This document shows positions 14,414-23,733 of a stretch of 37,614 bases of DNA, piece by piece. Each line of letters starts with the position of its first letter. Positions within the stretch are counted from its first letter, which is position 1. The notes under the pieces were generated by a model. That model made no database searches, was not told the origin of the DNA, and saw only the letters and a program-made list of their open reading frames with translations. Both the position numbers and the translations under genes were made by a program. Origin of the DNA: Phycisphaerae bacterium (GTDB taxonomy: Bacteria > Planctomycetota > Phycisphaerae > Sedimentisphaerales > Anaerobacaceae); the NCBI GenBank assembly GCA_028715705.1, contig JAQURJ010000013.1, positions 1-37,614 on the forward strand, in the 5' to 3' direction.

Positions 14414-16153
14414 TTACGGTTTTAGTTTTTTTTTAAGTTCGTTTACCAAGTCGATTGTGTATTTTACAGCGGAGACAAGTTCAATGGTTTGTTTTTCCTG
14501 CTGGCTGCGGAGTTTTATTTCGACTTTGTCTTCGGCAAGGGATTTTTTGCCGATGGTAATCCGCACGGGGATACCCAATAAATCGGCGTCTTTGAATTTT
14601 ACTCCGCCGCGGGCGTCGCGGTCGTCCCACAATACCTCGATACCGGATTGCTGGAGTTCATTGTGGATTTTTTCGGCTGTCGCGGTAATGTCGTCGTCCA
14701 TTCCCAAGGGTGTTATTATGACCTCGAAAGGCGCGATGGATATTGGCCAGATGATACCGTCGGCATCGTTGCCTGTCTCGATAGCGGAGGCGACGATGCG
14801 ATTTATGCCGATGCCGTAGCAACCCATCGTGGCGATTTGCTCTTTTCCGTCTTCGGCAAGGAACTTGACGCCTATCTTCGACGAATACTTTCTGCCCAGT
14901 TTAAATACCTGCCCAACCTCGATGCCTCGTTTAAACAATAGCTTCTTCCCATTAAGTGTGTCACCTTCCACCGCGTTTCGCACGTCGGTGACTTTTACAT
15001 TGTCACCAGCCAGCGGGAAATCCCTGCCGAGGACAACGTTCTTTGTATGGTAATCGGTTTTGTTCGCGCCGGTGATGGCGGCTGGCATTGCGGCTACGGC
15101 GTGGTCAATCAGAACGGTTTGAACCTTATCGCACAAACCTACCGGCCCGGCAAAGCCAACAGCAGAACCAGTCAGTTTTACTATCGTCGCCTCATCGGCA
15201 AGCTCAACATGCTTTCCGGGCAAAAGCTGATTTAGCTTTTCGGGGTTTACTTCGTGGTCGCCACGGATAAGTACGAGCACAACGTCGTCACCAGCTTTAT
15301 AAACAAGGGTTTTTATCATATCAGCCGGTTTTGTTTTCAAAAATTCACAAACGGCTTCAATTGAGCCAACATGGGGAGTATGAACGTCTTCGGGGGCGAG
15401 AAGATTTCTCGCTTCGCTCGAAATGACAGGGACAGGGTCAACAGCGGCTTTTTCGATGTTGGCGGCGTATCGGCTGTCCTCGGTATAGACGATAACGTCT
15501 TCGCCTGATTCACAGGGAATGGTGAATTGGTGCGAGCCGGAGCCGCCCATCTCGCCGGATTCGGCTTCGACAATAACGTAATCGAGTCCGCAGCGTTTGA
15601 AGATGCGGCAGTAGGTGTTGTACATTACCCTGTAAGTCTGTTCGAGCGATTCGTCATCAGCATGGAAGCTGTAGGAATCCTTCATAATAAATTCACGGCT
15701 TCGCAGTACGCCGAAACGCGGACGAAATTCATCGCGAAACTTGAAACTTATCTGATAGATATTAAAGGGAAGCTGCTTGTAACTGTTAAGCTCATTTGCG
15801 GCGACAAACGTTACCACTTCTTCGGCTGTGGGGGCAAGGACGTTGACGCGGTTGTGGCGGTCGGTGAATTTTGCCATAGTCTCGCCGTAATCGACGTCGC
15901 GGCCTGTTTTTTGCCAAAGCTCTATCGGCTGAACAGCGGGCATCAGTATTTCCTGAGCGCCGGTGCGGTTCATTTCCTCGCGGACGATGTTGATGACTTT
16001 GCTAAGGCAGCGAAAGCCCAGCGGCAGGTATGTGTATGTCCCGCTGGCGAGTTTCCTCATCAGTCCGGCACGTATCATAAGCTGGTGGCTTGTGATTTCG
16101 GCATCGGCTGGCACTTCCTTGACAGTTGGTATTAATAATTTGCTATATTTCAT
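14414..16153 (-). CDS. proS: Prolyl-tRNA synthetase, bacterial type
   Basis: Class II aminoacyl-tRNA synthetase charging tRNA-Pro, with the INS editing domain that clears alanyl-tRNA-Pro. It is 579 aa, close to the E. coli form. Motif 1 lies in the N-terminal 60-80 residues (LPLGFRCLSKVINIVREEMN), motif 2 is RPRFGVLRSREFIMKDSYSF, and motif 3 is MGCYGIGINRIVAS. The INS domain spans about 255-390 (LVLIRGDHEVNPEK... AAITGANKTDY). Residues about 241-252 (VISSEARNLLA) are encoded by a dispersed palindromic repeat inserted in frame, in the linker before INS where E. coli has unrelated sequence. It heads the minus-strand cluster with DUF4416 and two polysaccharide genes and is divergent from yhaM. 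Confidence 0.95.
   Translation of the reverse strand: MKYSKLLIPTVKEVPADAEITSHQLMIRAGLMRKLASGTYTYLPLGFRCLSKVINIVREEMNRTGAQEILMPAVQPIELWQKTGRDVDYGETMAKFTDRHNRVNVLAPTAEEVVTFVAANELNSYKQLPFNIYQISFKFRDEFRPRFGVLRSREFIMKDSYSFHADDESLEQTYRVMYNTYCRIFKRCGLDYVIVEAESGEMGGSGSHQFTIPCESGEDVIVYTEDSRYAANIEKAAVDPVPVISSEARNLLAPEDVHTPHVGSIEAVCEFLKTKPADMIKTLVYKAGDDVVLVLIRGDHEVNPEKLNQLLPGKHVELADEATIVKLTGSAVGFAGPVGLCDKVQTVLIDHAVAAMPAAITGANKTDYHTKNVVLGRDFPLAGDNVKVTDVRNAVEGDTLNGKKLLFKRGIEVGQVFKLGRKYSSKIGVKFLAEDGKEQIATMGCYGIGINRIVASAIETGNDADGIIWPISIAPFEVIITPLGMDDDITATAEKIHNELQQSGIEVLWDDRDARGGVKFKDADLLGIPVRITIGKKSLAEDKVEIKLRSQQEKQTIELVSAVKYTIDLVNELKKKLKP
15399..15432. repeat. REP-like palindrome translated inside proS
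   Basis: On the minus strand it reads TCATTTCGAGCGAAGCGAGA followed by AATCTTCTC. This matches a widely dispersed bacterial repeat (commonly ATTTCGAGCGAAGCGAGAAAT). Normally intergenic, it is translated here as VISSEARNL. Confidence 0.8.
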
Positions 16154-16245
16154 AAGGTTCTCTCTAACAGATAGTTATCGAATTAAATGTGATTTATAGC
16201 CGAACAGAGGCTGGTTTGCAAGTTTTTCCCGGCTAAAAGAAGTGC

Positions 16246-16274
16246 TTGATAAGTGAAGGATATTAAAATAGTAT
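16246..16274 (+). promoter_or_regulatory. Putative promoter of the YhaM-like gene
   Basis: TTGATA at 16246-16251, a 17-bp spacer, then TAGTAT at 16269-16274. It leaves a leader of about 25 nt before the ATG at 16305. Confidence 0.5.
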
Positions 16275-16304
16275 GTGCGGTCAAACTCTAATTAAGGGCA
16301 GAAA

Positions 16305-17267
16305 ATGGCACATAAAATGATAAGCGAGATCAACCCCGGTGAGACGATCAACGATGTTTACCTTGTAAGGAACCCGATCCTTCGCAGCACGAGCAAGGGC
16401 GATCCATATATCGCGATGTTCCTTTGTGACCGAAGCGGCCAGCTTAACGGGCGGATGTGGCAGGCCAGCGAGACTATCTATAATTCGCTGCCCAAACCGG
16501 GTTTTATCCACGTGAAGGGCAAAAGCGAGCTTTACCAGAGTAATTTGCAGATAATTATCAACCAGGTTACGCCCATCGATTCAAGCAAGATAGACTTAGG
16601 CGATTTTATCGCACGGACGAAAAACGACGTGAACGAAATGTTCGCCGAGAGCGAAAAAATACTTGATACTATCGAAAATGCAAAGCTCAAGGCCCTCGTG
16701 GATGCTTTTTTGGCTGACGAGACACTGATGGAAAATTTCAAAAACTGCCCGGCAGCGGTGAAATTGCATCACGGCTATCTTGGCGGGCTGCTTGAACATA
16801 CGCATTCGATGCTAAAGGTAGCCGCGGCTATCCTGCCGCTTTACCCTGCCGTTAACAGGGATATTGTTTTAACAGGGGTGTTTCTGCATGATATCGGCAA
16901 GACCGAGGAACTTTGCTATGATATGGCGTTTTCCTATACCGATTCGGGGCAATTGATCGGGCATCTGGCAAAAGGTCTTTTAATGATAAATAAAAAATGC
17001 GAAGAGCTTGCTGTCAACGGGATAAAAATAGACGCCGATATTATTGATTCGCTCGGTCATATTATCCTTGCCCATCACGGGCAGTATGAATTCGGTTCGC
17101 CGAAATTGCCGGCTACTGCCGAGGCGTTTATGGTCAATTATATTGACGACCTCGACGCCAAGATAAATCAGGTTACAAACTTAATCGAGACCGACGGCGG
17201 CGAAGAAAACTGGACGGGTTTCCAGAATGCCCTGCAAACAAGGCTGTATCGAAAACAGATACAGTAG
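16305..17267 (+). CDS. YhaM-type 3'-5' exonuclease (OB fold plus HD domain)
   Basis: Metal-dependent HD-superfamily nuclease related to Bacillus YhaM, which degrades RNA, and single-stranded DNA in some members, from the 3' end. It is 320 aa, the usual size. Residues 1-90 form an OB-fold nucleic-acid module (YLVRNPILRSTSKGDPYIAM... GRMW). The HD domain follows: H155-H156 in LHHGYLGGLLEHTHSM, then LHDIGK with H195-D196, and a late HHGQYEFGSP. All metal-binding His/Asp look present. It is the only + strand gene in its neighbourhood, divergent from proS and convergent with aroF only 3 bp from the latter's stop. A plausible promoter lies at 16246-16274. Confidence 0.92.
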   Translation: MAHKMISEINPGETINDVYLVRNPILRSTSKGDPYIAMFLCDRSGQLNGRMWQASETIYNSLPKPGFIHVKGKSELYQSNLQIIINQVTPIDSSKIDLGDFIARTKNDVNEMFAESEKILDTIENAKLKALVDAFLADETLMENFKNCPAAVKLHHGYLGGLLEHTHSMLKVAAAILPLYPAVNRDIVLTGVFLHDIGKTEELCYDMAFSYTDSGQLIGHLAKGLLMINKKCEELAVNGIKIDADIIDSLGHIILAHHGQYEFGSPKLPATAEAFMVNYIDDLDAKINQVTNLIETDGGEENWTGFQNALQTRLYRKQIQ

Positions 17268-17270
17268 TAA

Positions 17271-18311
17271 TTAACCTGCTGCGGTTTTGGCGAATTGGCG
17301 GATGAGTTCCTCGGTTTCATCCCAGCCGATGCAGCTATCCGTAACGCTTTGGCCGAAAACAGGATTTTTTGAATGAACGTCCTGCTTGCCCTCTTCGAGA
17401 AAACTCTCAAGCATTATTCCTGCTATCGATTTATTGCCGGATTCGATCTGTTCGGCAATGCTTTGCACTACGCGGGCCTGTTTCTTAAAATCTTTGTCAC
17501 TATTCGCGTGGCTGCAATCGATAATAATGCCGTTGTGGACTTTGGCTTTTTTAAGCAAAACTTCGGCAAAAGCGACATATTCTGATGCGTAGTTTGTGCC
17601 CAAAGTCCCGCCGCGCATAACCAGATGCCCGTATTTATTGCCTTTGGTCTCGGCTATGATTGTCTTACCGTCGCGGTCAATGCCGAGAAAGGAATGTGGA
17701 CCAGCAGCGGCTGTGATAGCGTCAATAGCGGTGTTAAGGTTCCCGTCGGTGGCATTCTTAAAACCGACGGGCATGGACAGACCGCTTGCCATCTGGCGGT
17801 GGATTTGCGATTCGGCTGTGCGTGCGCCGATAGCCGCCCATGATATAAGGTCGGAAAAGTATTGCGGAACGATAGGGTCAAGAAACTCTGTGGCGCAGGG
17901 AATACCTATTTGCGATATTTGGAGCAACAGACTTCGTGAACCGCGAATGCCTTCTTCGATATCGTACGACCCGTCAAGGTGCGGGTCGTACAGCATCCCC
18001 TTCCAGCCAAGTGTCGTACGTGGTTTTTCAAAATATGTCCGCATGATAAGAAGGACTTTATCAGCCAGTTTGTCCTGCAATTTTTTTAAGCGTTTGGCAT
18101 ATTCGAGAGCGGCCTCACGATCGTGGATAGAACAGGGACCGACGATGACCAGCTTTCGCTTGTCTTTTTTTGTCAGAATGGCAGCAATAGCCTTTCGCGA
18201 AACAGCCACGACATGGGCAGCCTGCTCATTTTCCGGCAGGATTTTTTTAAGCTCGTCGGGAGTAATGAGCGGTTTAAATTGCTTTATATTTAGGTTATCT
18301 GTATGTTCCAT
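17271..18311 (-). CDS. aroF: 3-deoxy-7-phosphoheptulonate (DAHP) synthase, AroFGH type
   Basis: First enzyme of the shikimate pathway; joins phosphoenolpyruvate and erythrose 4-phosphate. It is 346 aa, the class I-alpha size. Signatures: VGPCSIHD (metal Cys and PEP site), RTYFEKPRTTLGWKG, ATEFLDPIVPQY, GARTAESQIHRQMASGL, PVGFKNATDG, IDCSHANSDKDFKKQ and VTDSCIGWDETE. The N-terminal extension typical of the feedback-regulated E. coli isozymes is present, but which amino acid inhibits it cannot be told, so the symbol aroF is generic. The gene lies 104 bp after ppdK on the same strand. A terminator between them argues for separate transcription, although PEP links both enzymes. The ribosome site is AAGGAAGG. 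Confidence 0.95.
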   Translation of the reverse strand: MEHTDNLNIKQFKPLITPDELKKILPENEQAAHVVAVSRKAIAAILTKKDKRKLVIVGPCSIHDREAALEYAKRLKKLQDKLADKVLLIMRTYFEKPRTTLGWKGMLYDPHLDGSYDIEEGIRGSRSLLLQISQIGIPCATEFLDPIVPQYFSDLISWAAIGARTAESQIHRQMASGLSMPVGFKNATDGNLNTAIDAITAAAGPHSFLGIDRDGKTIIAETKGNKYGHLVMRGGTLGTNYASEYVAFAEVLLKKAKVHNGIIIDCSHANSDKDFKKQARVVQSIAEQIESGNKSIAGIMLESFLEEGKQDVHSKNPVFGQSVTDSCIGWDETEELIRQFAKTAAG

Positions 18312-18347
18312 AAAACAACCTTCCTTGCATCAAACATATCATTTCTA

Positions 18348-18377
18348 TAAAAAAAGGTGCGTCTGCTCGGACGCACC
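18348..18377 (-). terminator. Intrinsic terminator of ppdK
   Basis: On the minus strand GGTGCGTC (18377-18370), a six-base loop, GACGCACC (18363-18356), then seven T. A perfect eight-pair stem. Confidence 0.85.
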
Positions 18378-18415
18378 CTTAAAGTCAAACAAAAATAAAC
18401 CGTGTTGTCAATGTT

Positions 18416-21127
18416 TTATACATTTCTGACAGCGGCTTGTGCTGCTGCGAGACGAGCTATCGGCACACGGAACGGAGAACATGAAACATAGTTCATCCCG
18501 ACCCTGTGACAGAAATCAATGCTGCTTGGGTCGCCGCCGTGTTCGCCGCAGATACCAACCTTCAGTTTGGGTCTGGTCTGGCGGCCCAGCTTTGTCCCCA
18601 TTTCAACAAGCTTGCCAACACCTGTCTGGTCAAGCTGCTGGAACGGGTCCTCGGCATAGATGCGTTTTATAACGTATTCGGCAAGGAACTTGCCCGCGTC
18701 GTCGCGGCTGAATCCCATCGTCATTTGCGTCAGGTCGTTTGTGCCAAAGCTGAAGAACTCGGCTTCGGTTGCGATCTCATCGGCTGTGACAGCCGCCCTG
18801 GGAACTTCGATCATTGTGCCGACCATATACTTGATCTTGGTTTTCTTTTCCTTGAACACCTTTTCGATCTCATCGATGATCTGGTCCTTGACGAATTTCA
18901 GTTCAGTTACTTCACCTACCAACGGAATCATAATTTCTGGCAGAACTACCTTGCCTTTCTTTCTGATCTTCAGAGCCGCTTCAATGATGGCACGTGCCTG
19001 CATACGATAAATAGCCGGATATGTCACTGCAAGACGGCAGCCGCGATGACCAAGCATTGGGTTGAACTCGTGCAGAGCTTCGACCTTCTTTTTAACGTCT
19101 TCTGGTTTCACACCGAGGCGTTTTGCCATTTCGGCCTGATTGGCTTCGTCCTGCGGAAGAAACTCATGCAGCGGCGGATCAAGCAACCTGATAGTAACAG
19201 GCAGTCCTGCCATCGCCTTAAAGATGCCCTCGAAATCGCTTCGCTGATAAGGCAGCAACTGCTTAAGAGCACCCTCAAATTGCTTTTTCGCTTCAGCGTG
19301 ATTTTGTTCTATCTGTTTTCTTTCTTTATCATTCTCCGCAGTTTCCAGCTTATCGAGCATGATGGCGTATTCATCGGCGGCAAGTATCATCTGGCGAACA
19401 GGCCAGATACGCTCGCCTTCAAAGAACATGTGCTCGGTACGGCAAAGGCCGATGCCTTCGGCGCCGAATTCACGTGCGCGTTTGGCGTCTTCAGGCGTAT
19501 CGGCGTTAGTGCGGATTCCGAGGGTGCGTATGCCGTCACAAATTTTCATAAATTTACCGAAATCACCGCTGAGCTTGGGTTCGACTGTAGCAAGCTGACC
19601 CTGCATAACTTCACCAGTAGTTCCATCGAGGCTTATCCAGTCGCCCCGGCTGATGGTCAGGCCTTTTATGATCATTTTCGCGTTCTTGTAATCGATGTTG
19701 AGAGCACTTACACCGGCAACGCAGCATTTGCCCATTCCGCGAGCTACAACTGCCGCGTGACTTGTCATACCGCCTCGAGCGGTCAAAATACCCTGTGCCG
19801 CGTCCATTCCGCCGATGTCTTCGGGGCTGGTTTCGATACGGACAAGGATAACCTTTTTGCCTTCGTCTCGCCATTTTTCGGCTGTTTCAGCGTTGAAAAC
19901 TACCTGTCCGACAGCCGCTCCCGGCGATGCCGGCAAACCTTTGGCAACAACGGTGCGCTTCGCTTTGGGGTCAAAATGCGGATGCAAAAGACGATCAAGC
20001 TGAGCAGGTTCCACTCGCTTGACGGCTTCTTTCTTCGGGATAAGCCTTTCGTTGACCATATCGACGGCAATTTTTATAGCGGCTTCAGCGGTTCGCTTGC
20101 CGTTACGGGTCTGCAAGATGTATAGTTTCTTTTCCTGAATAGTAAACTCCATATCCTGCATATCCTTGTAATGCCTTTCGAGGCGGGTCATCAGTTTTGT
20201 AAGCTGGTCATACGCCTTGGGCATCACTTTGGACAACTTGGAAAGCTCGATAGGCGTGCGGATACCGGCAACAACGTCTTCGCCCTGTGCATTCATCAGG
20301 AACTCGCCGTAAAATTCTTTCTTGCCGGTGCTCGGATTGCGTGTGAAGCATACACCCGTGCCGCAATCGTCGCCCATGTTACCGAATACCATTGCCTGAA
20401 CATTTACGGCTGTTCCGAGCAAACCCGTAATCTTGTTGAGCATTCTGTATTTCACCGCTCTTTCGGTCATCCACGAACCAAAAACTGCGTTGATAGCATG
20501 GGTAAGCTGCTTTTTGCCATCCTGCGGAAATGTTTCTCCGACGTGATCTTTGTAAGCCTTTTTATAGCCATCAACAACTTCTTTGAGCTGATCGGCAGTA
20601 AGCTGATTATCCAATTCTACACCGGCTTTTTCTTTTGCGGCATGAAGTATTTGCTCGAAATATTCATGGTGGCAACCCATCACAACATCACCGAACATAT
20701 CAATGAAACGGCGGTAAATATCCCATGCGAACCGCGCATTGCCGGTTTTCTTTATTATGCCCTCGACAACATTATCGTTAAGACCAAGGTTCAGCACCGT
20801 ATCCATCATACCGGGCATGGACGCCGCCGCACCGCTTCTAACGCTTACCAGTAGCGGTTTTTCAGGGTCGCCGAGCTTTGCGCCCATCGCCTTTTCCAGC
20901 TTGGCTAAATTGGCGTCAACTTCCTTTTCAAGGCCCTTTGGCCACTTTCCGCCGGATTTATAATATTCATCACAAACCTTTGTTGCGATGGTAAAACCGG
21001 GTGGAACGGGGATACCAAGACTGGTCATCTCGGCCAGATTCGCGCCTTTGCCGCCGAGAAGCGTTTTCATTTTAGCATTGCCTTCGGCCTTGCAGTTACC
21101 AAAAAAATAGACTCTTTTCTCTGCCAT
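18416..21127 (-). CDS. ppdK: Pyruvate, phosphate dikinase
   Basis: Interconverts pyruvate + ATP + Pi and PEP + AMP + PPi, used for PEP supply or pyrophosphate-based glycolysis in the cytosol. It is 903 aa, slightly above the usual 870-880. The N-terminal ATP-grasp domain has [11 protein letters not shown] and [20 protein letters not shown]. The swivelling phosphohistidine domain has [16 protein letters not shown] with the catalytic His at about 457. The C-terminal PEP-binding barrel has [22 protein letters not shown] and [10 protein letters not shown]. The gene has its own consensus promoter (TTGACA, 17 bp, TATATT) and terminator, and AAGGAG before the ATG, so it looks strongly expressed as a single unit. 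Confidence 0.97.
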   Translation of the reverse strand: MAEKRVYFFGNCKAEGNAKMKTLLGGKGANLAEMTSLGIPVPPGFTIATKVCDEYYKSGGKWPKGLEKEVDANLAKLEKAMGAKLGDPEKPLLVSVRSGAAASMPGMMDTVLNLGLNDNVVEGIIKKTGNARFAWDIYRRFIDMFGDVVMGCHHEYFEQILHAAKEKAGVELDNQLTADQLKEVVDGYKKAYKDHVGETFPQDGKKQLTHAINAVFGSWMTERAVKYRMLNKITGLLGTAVNVQAMVFGNMGDDCGTGVCFTRNPSTGKKEFYGEFLMNAQGEDVVAGIRTPIELSKLSKVMPKAYDQLTKLMTRLERHYKDMQDMEFTIQEKKLYILQTRNGKRTAEAAIKIAVDMVNERLIPKKEAVKRVEPAQLDRLLHPHFDPKAKRTVVAKGLPASPGAAVGQVVFNAETAEKWRDEGKKVILVRIETSPEDIGGMDAAQGILTARGGMTSHAAVVARGMGKCCVAGVSALNIDYKNAKMIIKGLTISRGDWISLDGTTGEVMQGQLATVEPKLSGDFGKFMKICDGIRTLGIRTNADTPEDAKRAREFGAEGIGLCRTEHMFFEGERIWPVRQMILAADEYAIMLDKLETAENDKERKQIEQNHAEAKKQFEGALKQLLPYQRSDFEGIFKAMAGLPVTIRLLDPPLHEFLPQDEANQAEMAKRLGVKPEDVKKKVEALHEFNPMLGHRGCRLAVTYPAIYRMQARAIIEAALKIRKKGKVVLPEIMIPLVGEVTELKFVKDQIIDEIEKVFKEKKTKIKYMVGTMIEVPRAAVTADEIATEAEFFSFGTNDLTQMTMGFSRDDAGKFLAEYVIKRIYAEDPFQQLDQTGVGKLVEMGTKLGRQTRPKLKVGICGEHGGDPSSIDFCHRVGMNYVSCSPFRVPIARLAAAQAAVRNV

Positions 21128-21211
21128 TTTTACTCCTTGTTATAATAGCTTGCGGGTATCAAACTTAGCTATACGAGTAAGCCTTAACCCGAAAAAGTTA
21201 AAAGGACGTGC

Positions 21212-21240
21212 AATATATTCGTTCCAAAGGGGCTTGTCAA
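21212..21240 (-). promoter_or_regulatory. Consensus sigma-70 promoter of ppdK
   Basis: Minus strand TTGACA (21240-21235), 17-bp spacer, TATATT (21217-21212). It gives a leader of about 80 nt. It is the best promoter match in the window. Confidence 0.75.
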
Positions 21241-21301
21241 TAGCCAACTCTTAAAATTCGCGCAACCGAAATTCTCAGAGAAAATACCGTTCGCGATATG
21301 T

Positions 21302-22030
21302 TTAAGTGACGGAAAGTTTTTGTGCGGTGGTAACGGCTTCTTTAAGGTCGAGCGTGCCTTCGTAAAGACTTCTGCCAACGATAACCGCTTCGATGGGCAA
21401 GACAGCGAGTTTTTCGATATCAGCCAGTTCCCTAACTCCGCCGGACGCGATAACGGGCGTTTTAACCGCTTCGGCCAGAGCCTTGGTACGGTCAATGTTC
21501 GGCCCTTCGAGCATACCATCGCGTGAGATATCGGTATAGATAATAGCGGCAATGGGGAGTTTGTCGGCTGATTGAGCAAATTCAATTAAATGTTGAGGGC
21601 TTTTCTGCGTCCAGCCGTGCGTGGCTACTTTTGACCCTTTGGCATCGAGGCCGAGAACAAGCTTTTGGGGAAATTTTTCGGCCATTTGGGTAAACCAGCC
21701 GAAATCACTGACGGCTTTTGTACCGATGATGACGCGTTTTGCTCCCATATCAAGAATAGTTTGGATGGACTTTTCATCGCGTATTCCGCCGCCGACCTCG
21801 ATATTAGCGATGCCAAGTTCGGCTATCCTGTGTATTGATTCGATATTGACGGCGTGACCGATCTTGGCGCCGTCCAGATCCACCAGGTGCAGCCACTCGG
21901 CACCGGCTGAAACGAAATCTTTAGCTTGAGCGCAGGGGTCGTCGTGATAGGTAATCTGACGATGGTAATCTCCCTGTATAAGACGGACACATTTTCCGTC
22001 TCGCAGGTCAATAGCCGGAATAATATACAT
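21302..22030 (-). CDS. hisA: Phosphoribosylformimino-5-aminoimidazole carboxamide ribotide isomerase
   Basis: Amadori isomerase of histidine synthesis, a cytosolic beta/alpha barrel. It starts MYIIPAIDLRDGKCVRL with catalytic Asp8. The two phosphate-binding GG motifs are IEVGGGIRD and VIASGGVREL, and the second catalytic Asp is in IYTDISRDGM. I place the start at the ATG 22028-22030 (242 aa) and not at the in-frame GTG six bases upstream, because the GAGG ribosome site overlaps that GTG. The other his genes here (hisB, hisC) are 6 kb away in another operon. The gene ends 174 bp before ppdK, whose own promoter lies in that gap. Confidence 0.95.
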   Translation of the reverse strand: MYIIPAIDLRDGKCVRLIQGDYHRQITYHDDPCAQAKDFVSAGAEWLHLVDLDGAKIGHAVNIESIHRIAELGIANIEVGGGIRDEKSIQTILDMGAKRVIIGTKAVSDFGWFTQMAEKFPQKLVLGLDAKGSKVATHGWTQKSPQHLIEFAQSADKLPIAAIIYTDISRDGMLEGPNIDRTKALAEAVKTPVIASGGVRELADIEKLAVLPIEAVIVGRSLYEGTLDLKEAVTTAQKLSVT

Positions 22031-22249
22031 AAACACCTCATTAACCGTTTAGAGTCTCGCAGATTTTATGACAAGAGGCTACTATTTCAACATATTTTTC
22101 GAGATTTTATTAAAACCTTTCTGATATCTGGCCTAAAACCTACTTCTTAATCGGCAAAAGACATCGATAAATCAAGGGTTTGGCTTATTTATAACAGCAG
22201 GGGTTTGTGTTCTACTGAACTGATAAAAAAATATTTTATAGGGGATATT

Positions 22250-22666
22250 ATGAAAAAAACACATTTGCTATTGACAATCTTGACGATTACTGCCGTCACC
22301 GTAAGCGGCTGTGAGACTAAAAAGCAGACCGGAGCACTTATAGGCGCCGGAGGCGGTGCGGCGATCGGGCAGGCAGTTGGCGGAAACGCCGAGGCGACAC
22401 TTATCGGCGGTGCGGTCGGCGCGGGTGCAGGGTACCTAATCGGCAGAGAGATGGATAAGAAGGATAGACAAAATGATGTTCACGGCTATGTCGAGGATTC
22501 CAATGATGTCAACGACATTAACGATTTCAATGACGTTAATGACACAGACGACGGAATTTATGGTTATTTGCGTGACGCCAACGACATCAATGAGCCGAAT
22601 ATGCCCTGGGATCCCAATAGACCGTATGAACCAAACGAACCTAACAAACCTATGCCCATGGAATGA
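22250..22666 (+). CDS. Glycine-zipper lipoprotein with Asn/Asp-rich tail
   Basis: Small envelope protein, 138 aa from the ATG at 22250, which has AGGGGA just upstream; an in-frame upstream codon at 22205 lacks a ribosome site and would hide the signal peptide. The lipobox is VSGC (about Cys21). Residues about 26-65 are a glycine-zipper pair (GALIGAGGGAAIGQAVGG and LIGGAVGAGAGYLIGREM) that can form a membrane hairpin, as in the SlyB/OmpA-linked Gly-zipper families. The rest is acidic and low-complexity, with repeating NDV/NDI/NDF words followed by EPN and PNRP words. Such tails recur in planctomycete exported proteins, but no function is known. It is convergent with ruvB, 17 bp from the ruvB stop codon. 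Confidence 0.82.
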   Translation: MKKTHLLLTILTITAVTVSGCETKKQTGALIGAGGGAAIGQAVGGNAEATLIGGAVGAGAGYLIGREMDKKDRQNDVHGYVEDSNDVNDINDFNDVNDTDDGIYGYLRDANDINEPNMPWDPNRPYEPNEPNKPMPME

Positions 22667-22683
22667 TCTCGACGAGACCTTGT

Positions 22684-23733
22684 CTATTTGCCATCGTCGA
22701 AAAGTTCGGACTGGGAATCCGGCTGCTGCTTGTGTTTGATTTTTAAGCCAAGATGTTCGCAGGCCGCAGGGGTAATTTCGCGACCTCTTTTTGTGCGGCG
22801 GACAAATCCTTTTTGCAGCAGATATGGTTCGACGACATCTTCGAGCGTGTCGCGTTCCTCGCCGAGGGTGGCGGCTATGGCTTCGATACCAGCTGGGCCG
22901 CCGTCGTAGGTATTGACAAGTGCCCGCAGGAATGCCCGGTCAAGATTATCCAGACCAAAGTGATCTATCTGCTCCATTTTAAGAGCGTCTTCGACGATTC
23001 TTTCCGTCAGTACCCCTGTGCCTTTTACCTGTGCATAGTCACCAACTCTCTTTAAGAGGCGATTTGCGACACGAGGCGTACCGCGGGAACGGCTGGCAAT
23101 AAGTTCAAGCGTTCCTTTTTCAGATTTGAGATTAAGCAGAGCAGCCGAGCGGCTGATGATTTCTGTTAGCTCATCGGGCGTGTAAAAATCGAGATGATAC
23201 AACATCCCAAAACGGCCTCGCATCGGAGCGCTGATGAGGCCTGCGCGGGTGGTGGCGCCGATGAGAGTGAATCGCTTGAGCGGAAAATTAATGGTCTTTG
23301 CGTGCATACCGCTATCGACGGTGAAATCGACCTTGAAATCTTCCATCGCAGGATAAATAAATTCCTCAACGGGGGTGCTTAGCCGATGTATCTCGTCGAT
23401 GAATAATATGTCGCCTGTATTAAGGTTGGTCAGCATTCCCATGACATCGCCCTGCTTTACCAGCGCAGGGCCGGACGAACAGCGGATATTGGCGTTCATT
23501 TCATTGGCAACGACATTGGCCAGCGTGGTCTTGCCAAGGCCCGGAGGGCCGTAGAAAAGAATATGTTCAAGAGGCTCTTCGCGGTGTTTGGCAGCCGCGA
23601 TAGCAATGGAAAGTTTCTCGCGGACATTGCCCTGCCCGATACATTCGGCAAGACTCTGCGGCCGCAGTGAAACGTTGAAGTCCTCTTCGGCTGCGTTCAT
23701 TGATTCAGAATTAAGAACTCTGTTTATTGCCAT
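22684..23733 (-). CDS. ruvB: Holliday junction branch migration ATPase
   Basis: Hexameric AAA+ motor that drives branch migration with RuvA and hands junctions to RuvC. It is 349 aa, normal length. The N-terminal segment LRPQSLAECIGQ precedes Walker A GPPGLGKTT (about 62-70), Walker B ILFIDEIHRL, the sensor region IGATTRAG, arginine-finger block APMRGRFG and the C-terminal winged-helix domain (GLDNLDRAFLRAL, EPYLLQKGFVRRTKRGR). The start codon overlaps the ruvA stop by one base (TAATG), so the two are coupled. It is the last gene of the hisC-to-ruvB operon and is convergent with the glycine-zipper lipoprotein gene. Confidence 0.97.
   Translation of the reverse strand: MAINRVLNSESMNAAEEDFNVSLRPQSLAECIGQGNVREKLSIAIAAAKHREEPLEHILFYGPPGLGKTTLANVVANEMNANIRCSSGPALVKQGDVMGMLTNLNTGDILFIDEIHRLSTPVEEFIYPAMEDFKVDFTVDSGMHAKTINFPLKRFTLIGATTRAGLISAPMRGRFGMLYHLDFYTPDELTEIISRSAALLNLKSEKGTLELIASRSRGTPRVANRLLKRVGDYAQVKGTGVLTERIVEDALKMEQIDHFGLDNLDRAFLRALVNTYDGGPAGIEAIAATLGEERDTLEDVVEPYLLQKGFVRRTKRGREITPAACEHLGLKIKHKQQPDSQSELFDDGK

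Noticed and set aside
18506-20125. 539-codon + strand frame
   Set aside because: It is the antisense shadow of ppdK, whose minus-strand reading has every expected domain motif.
22031-22036. GTG start six bases upstream for hisA
   Set aside because: The GAGG ribosome site overlaps this GTG, so the ATG at 22030 is the likely start.
22205-22249. Longer N-terminus for the glycine-zipper lipoprotein
   Set aside because: It would bury the signal peptide, and the AGGGGA site sits just before the ATG at 22250.
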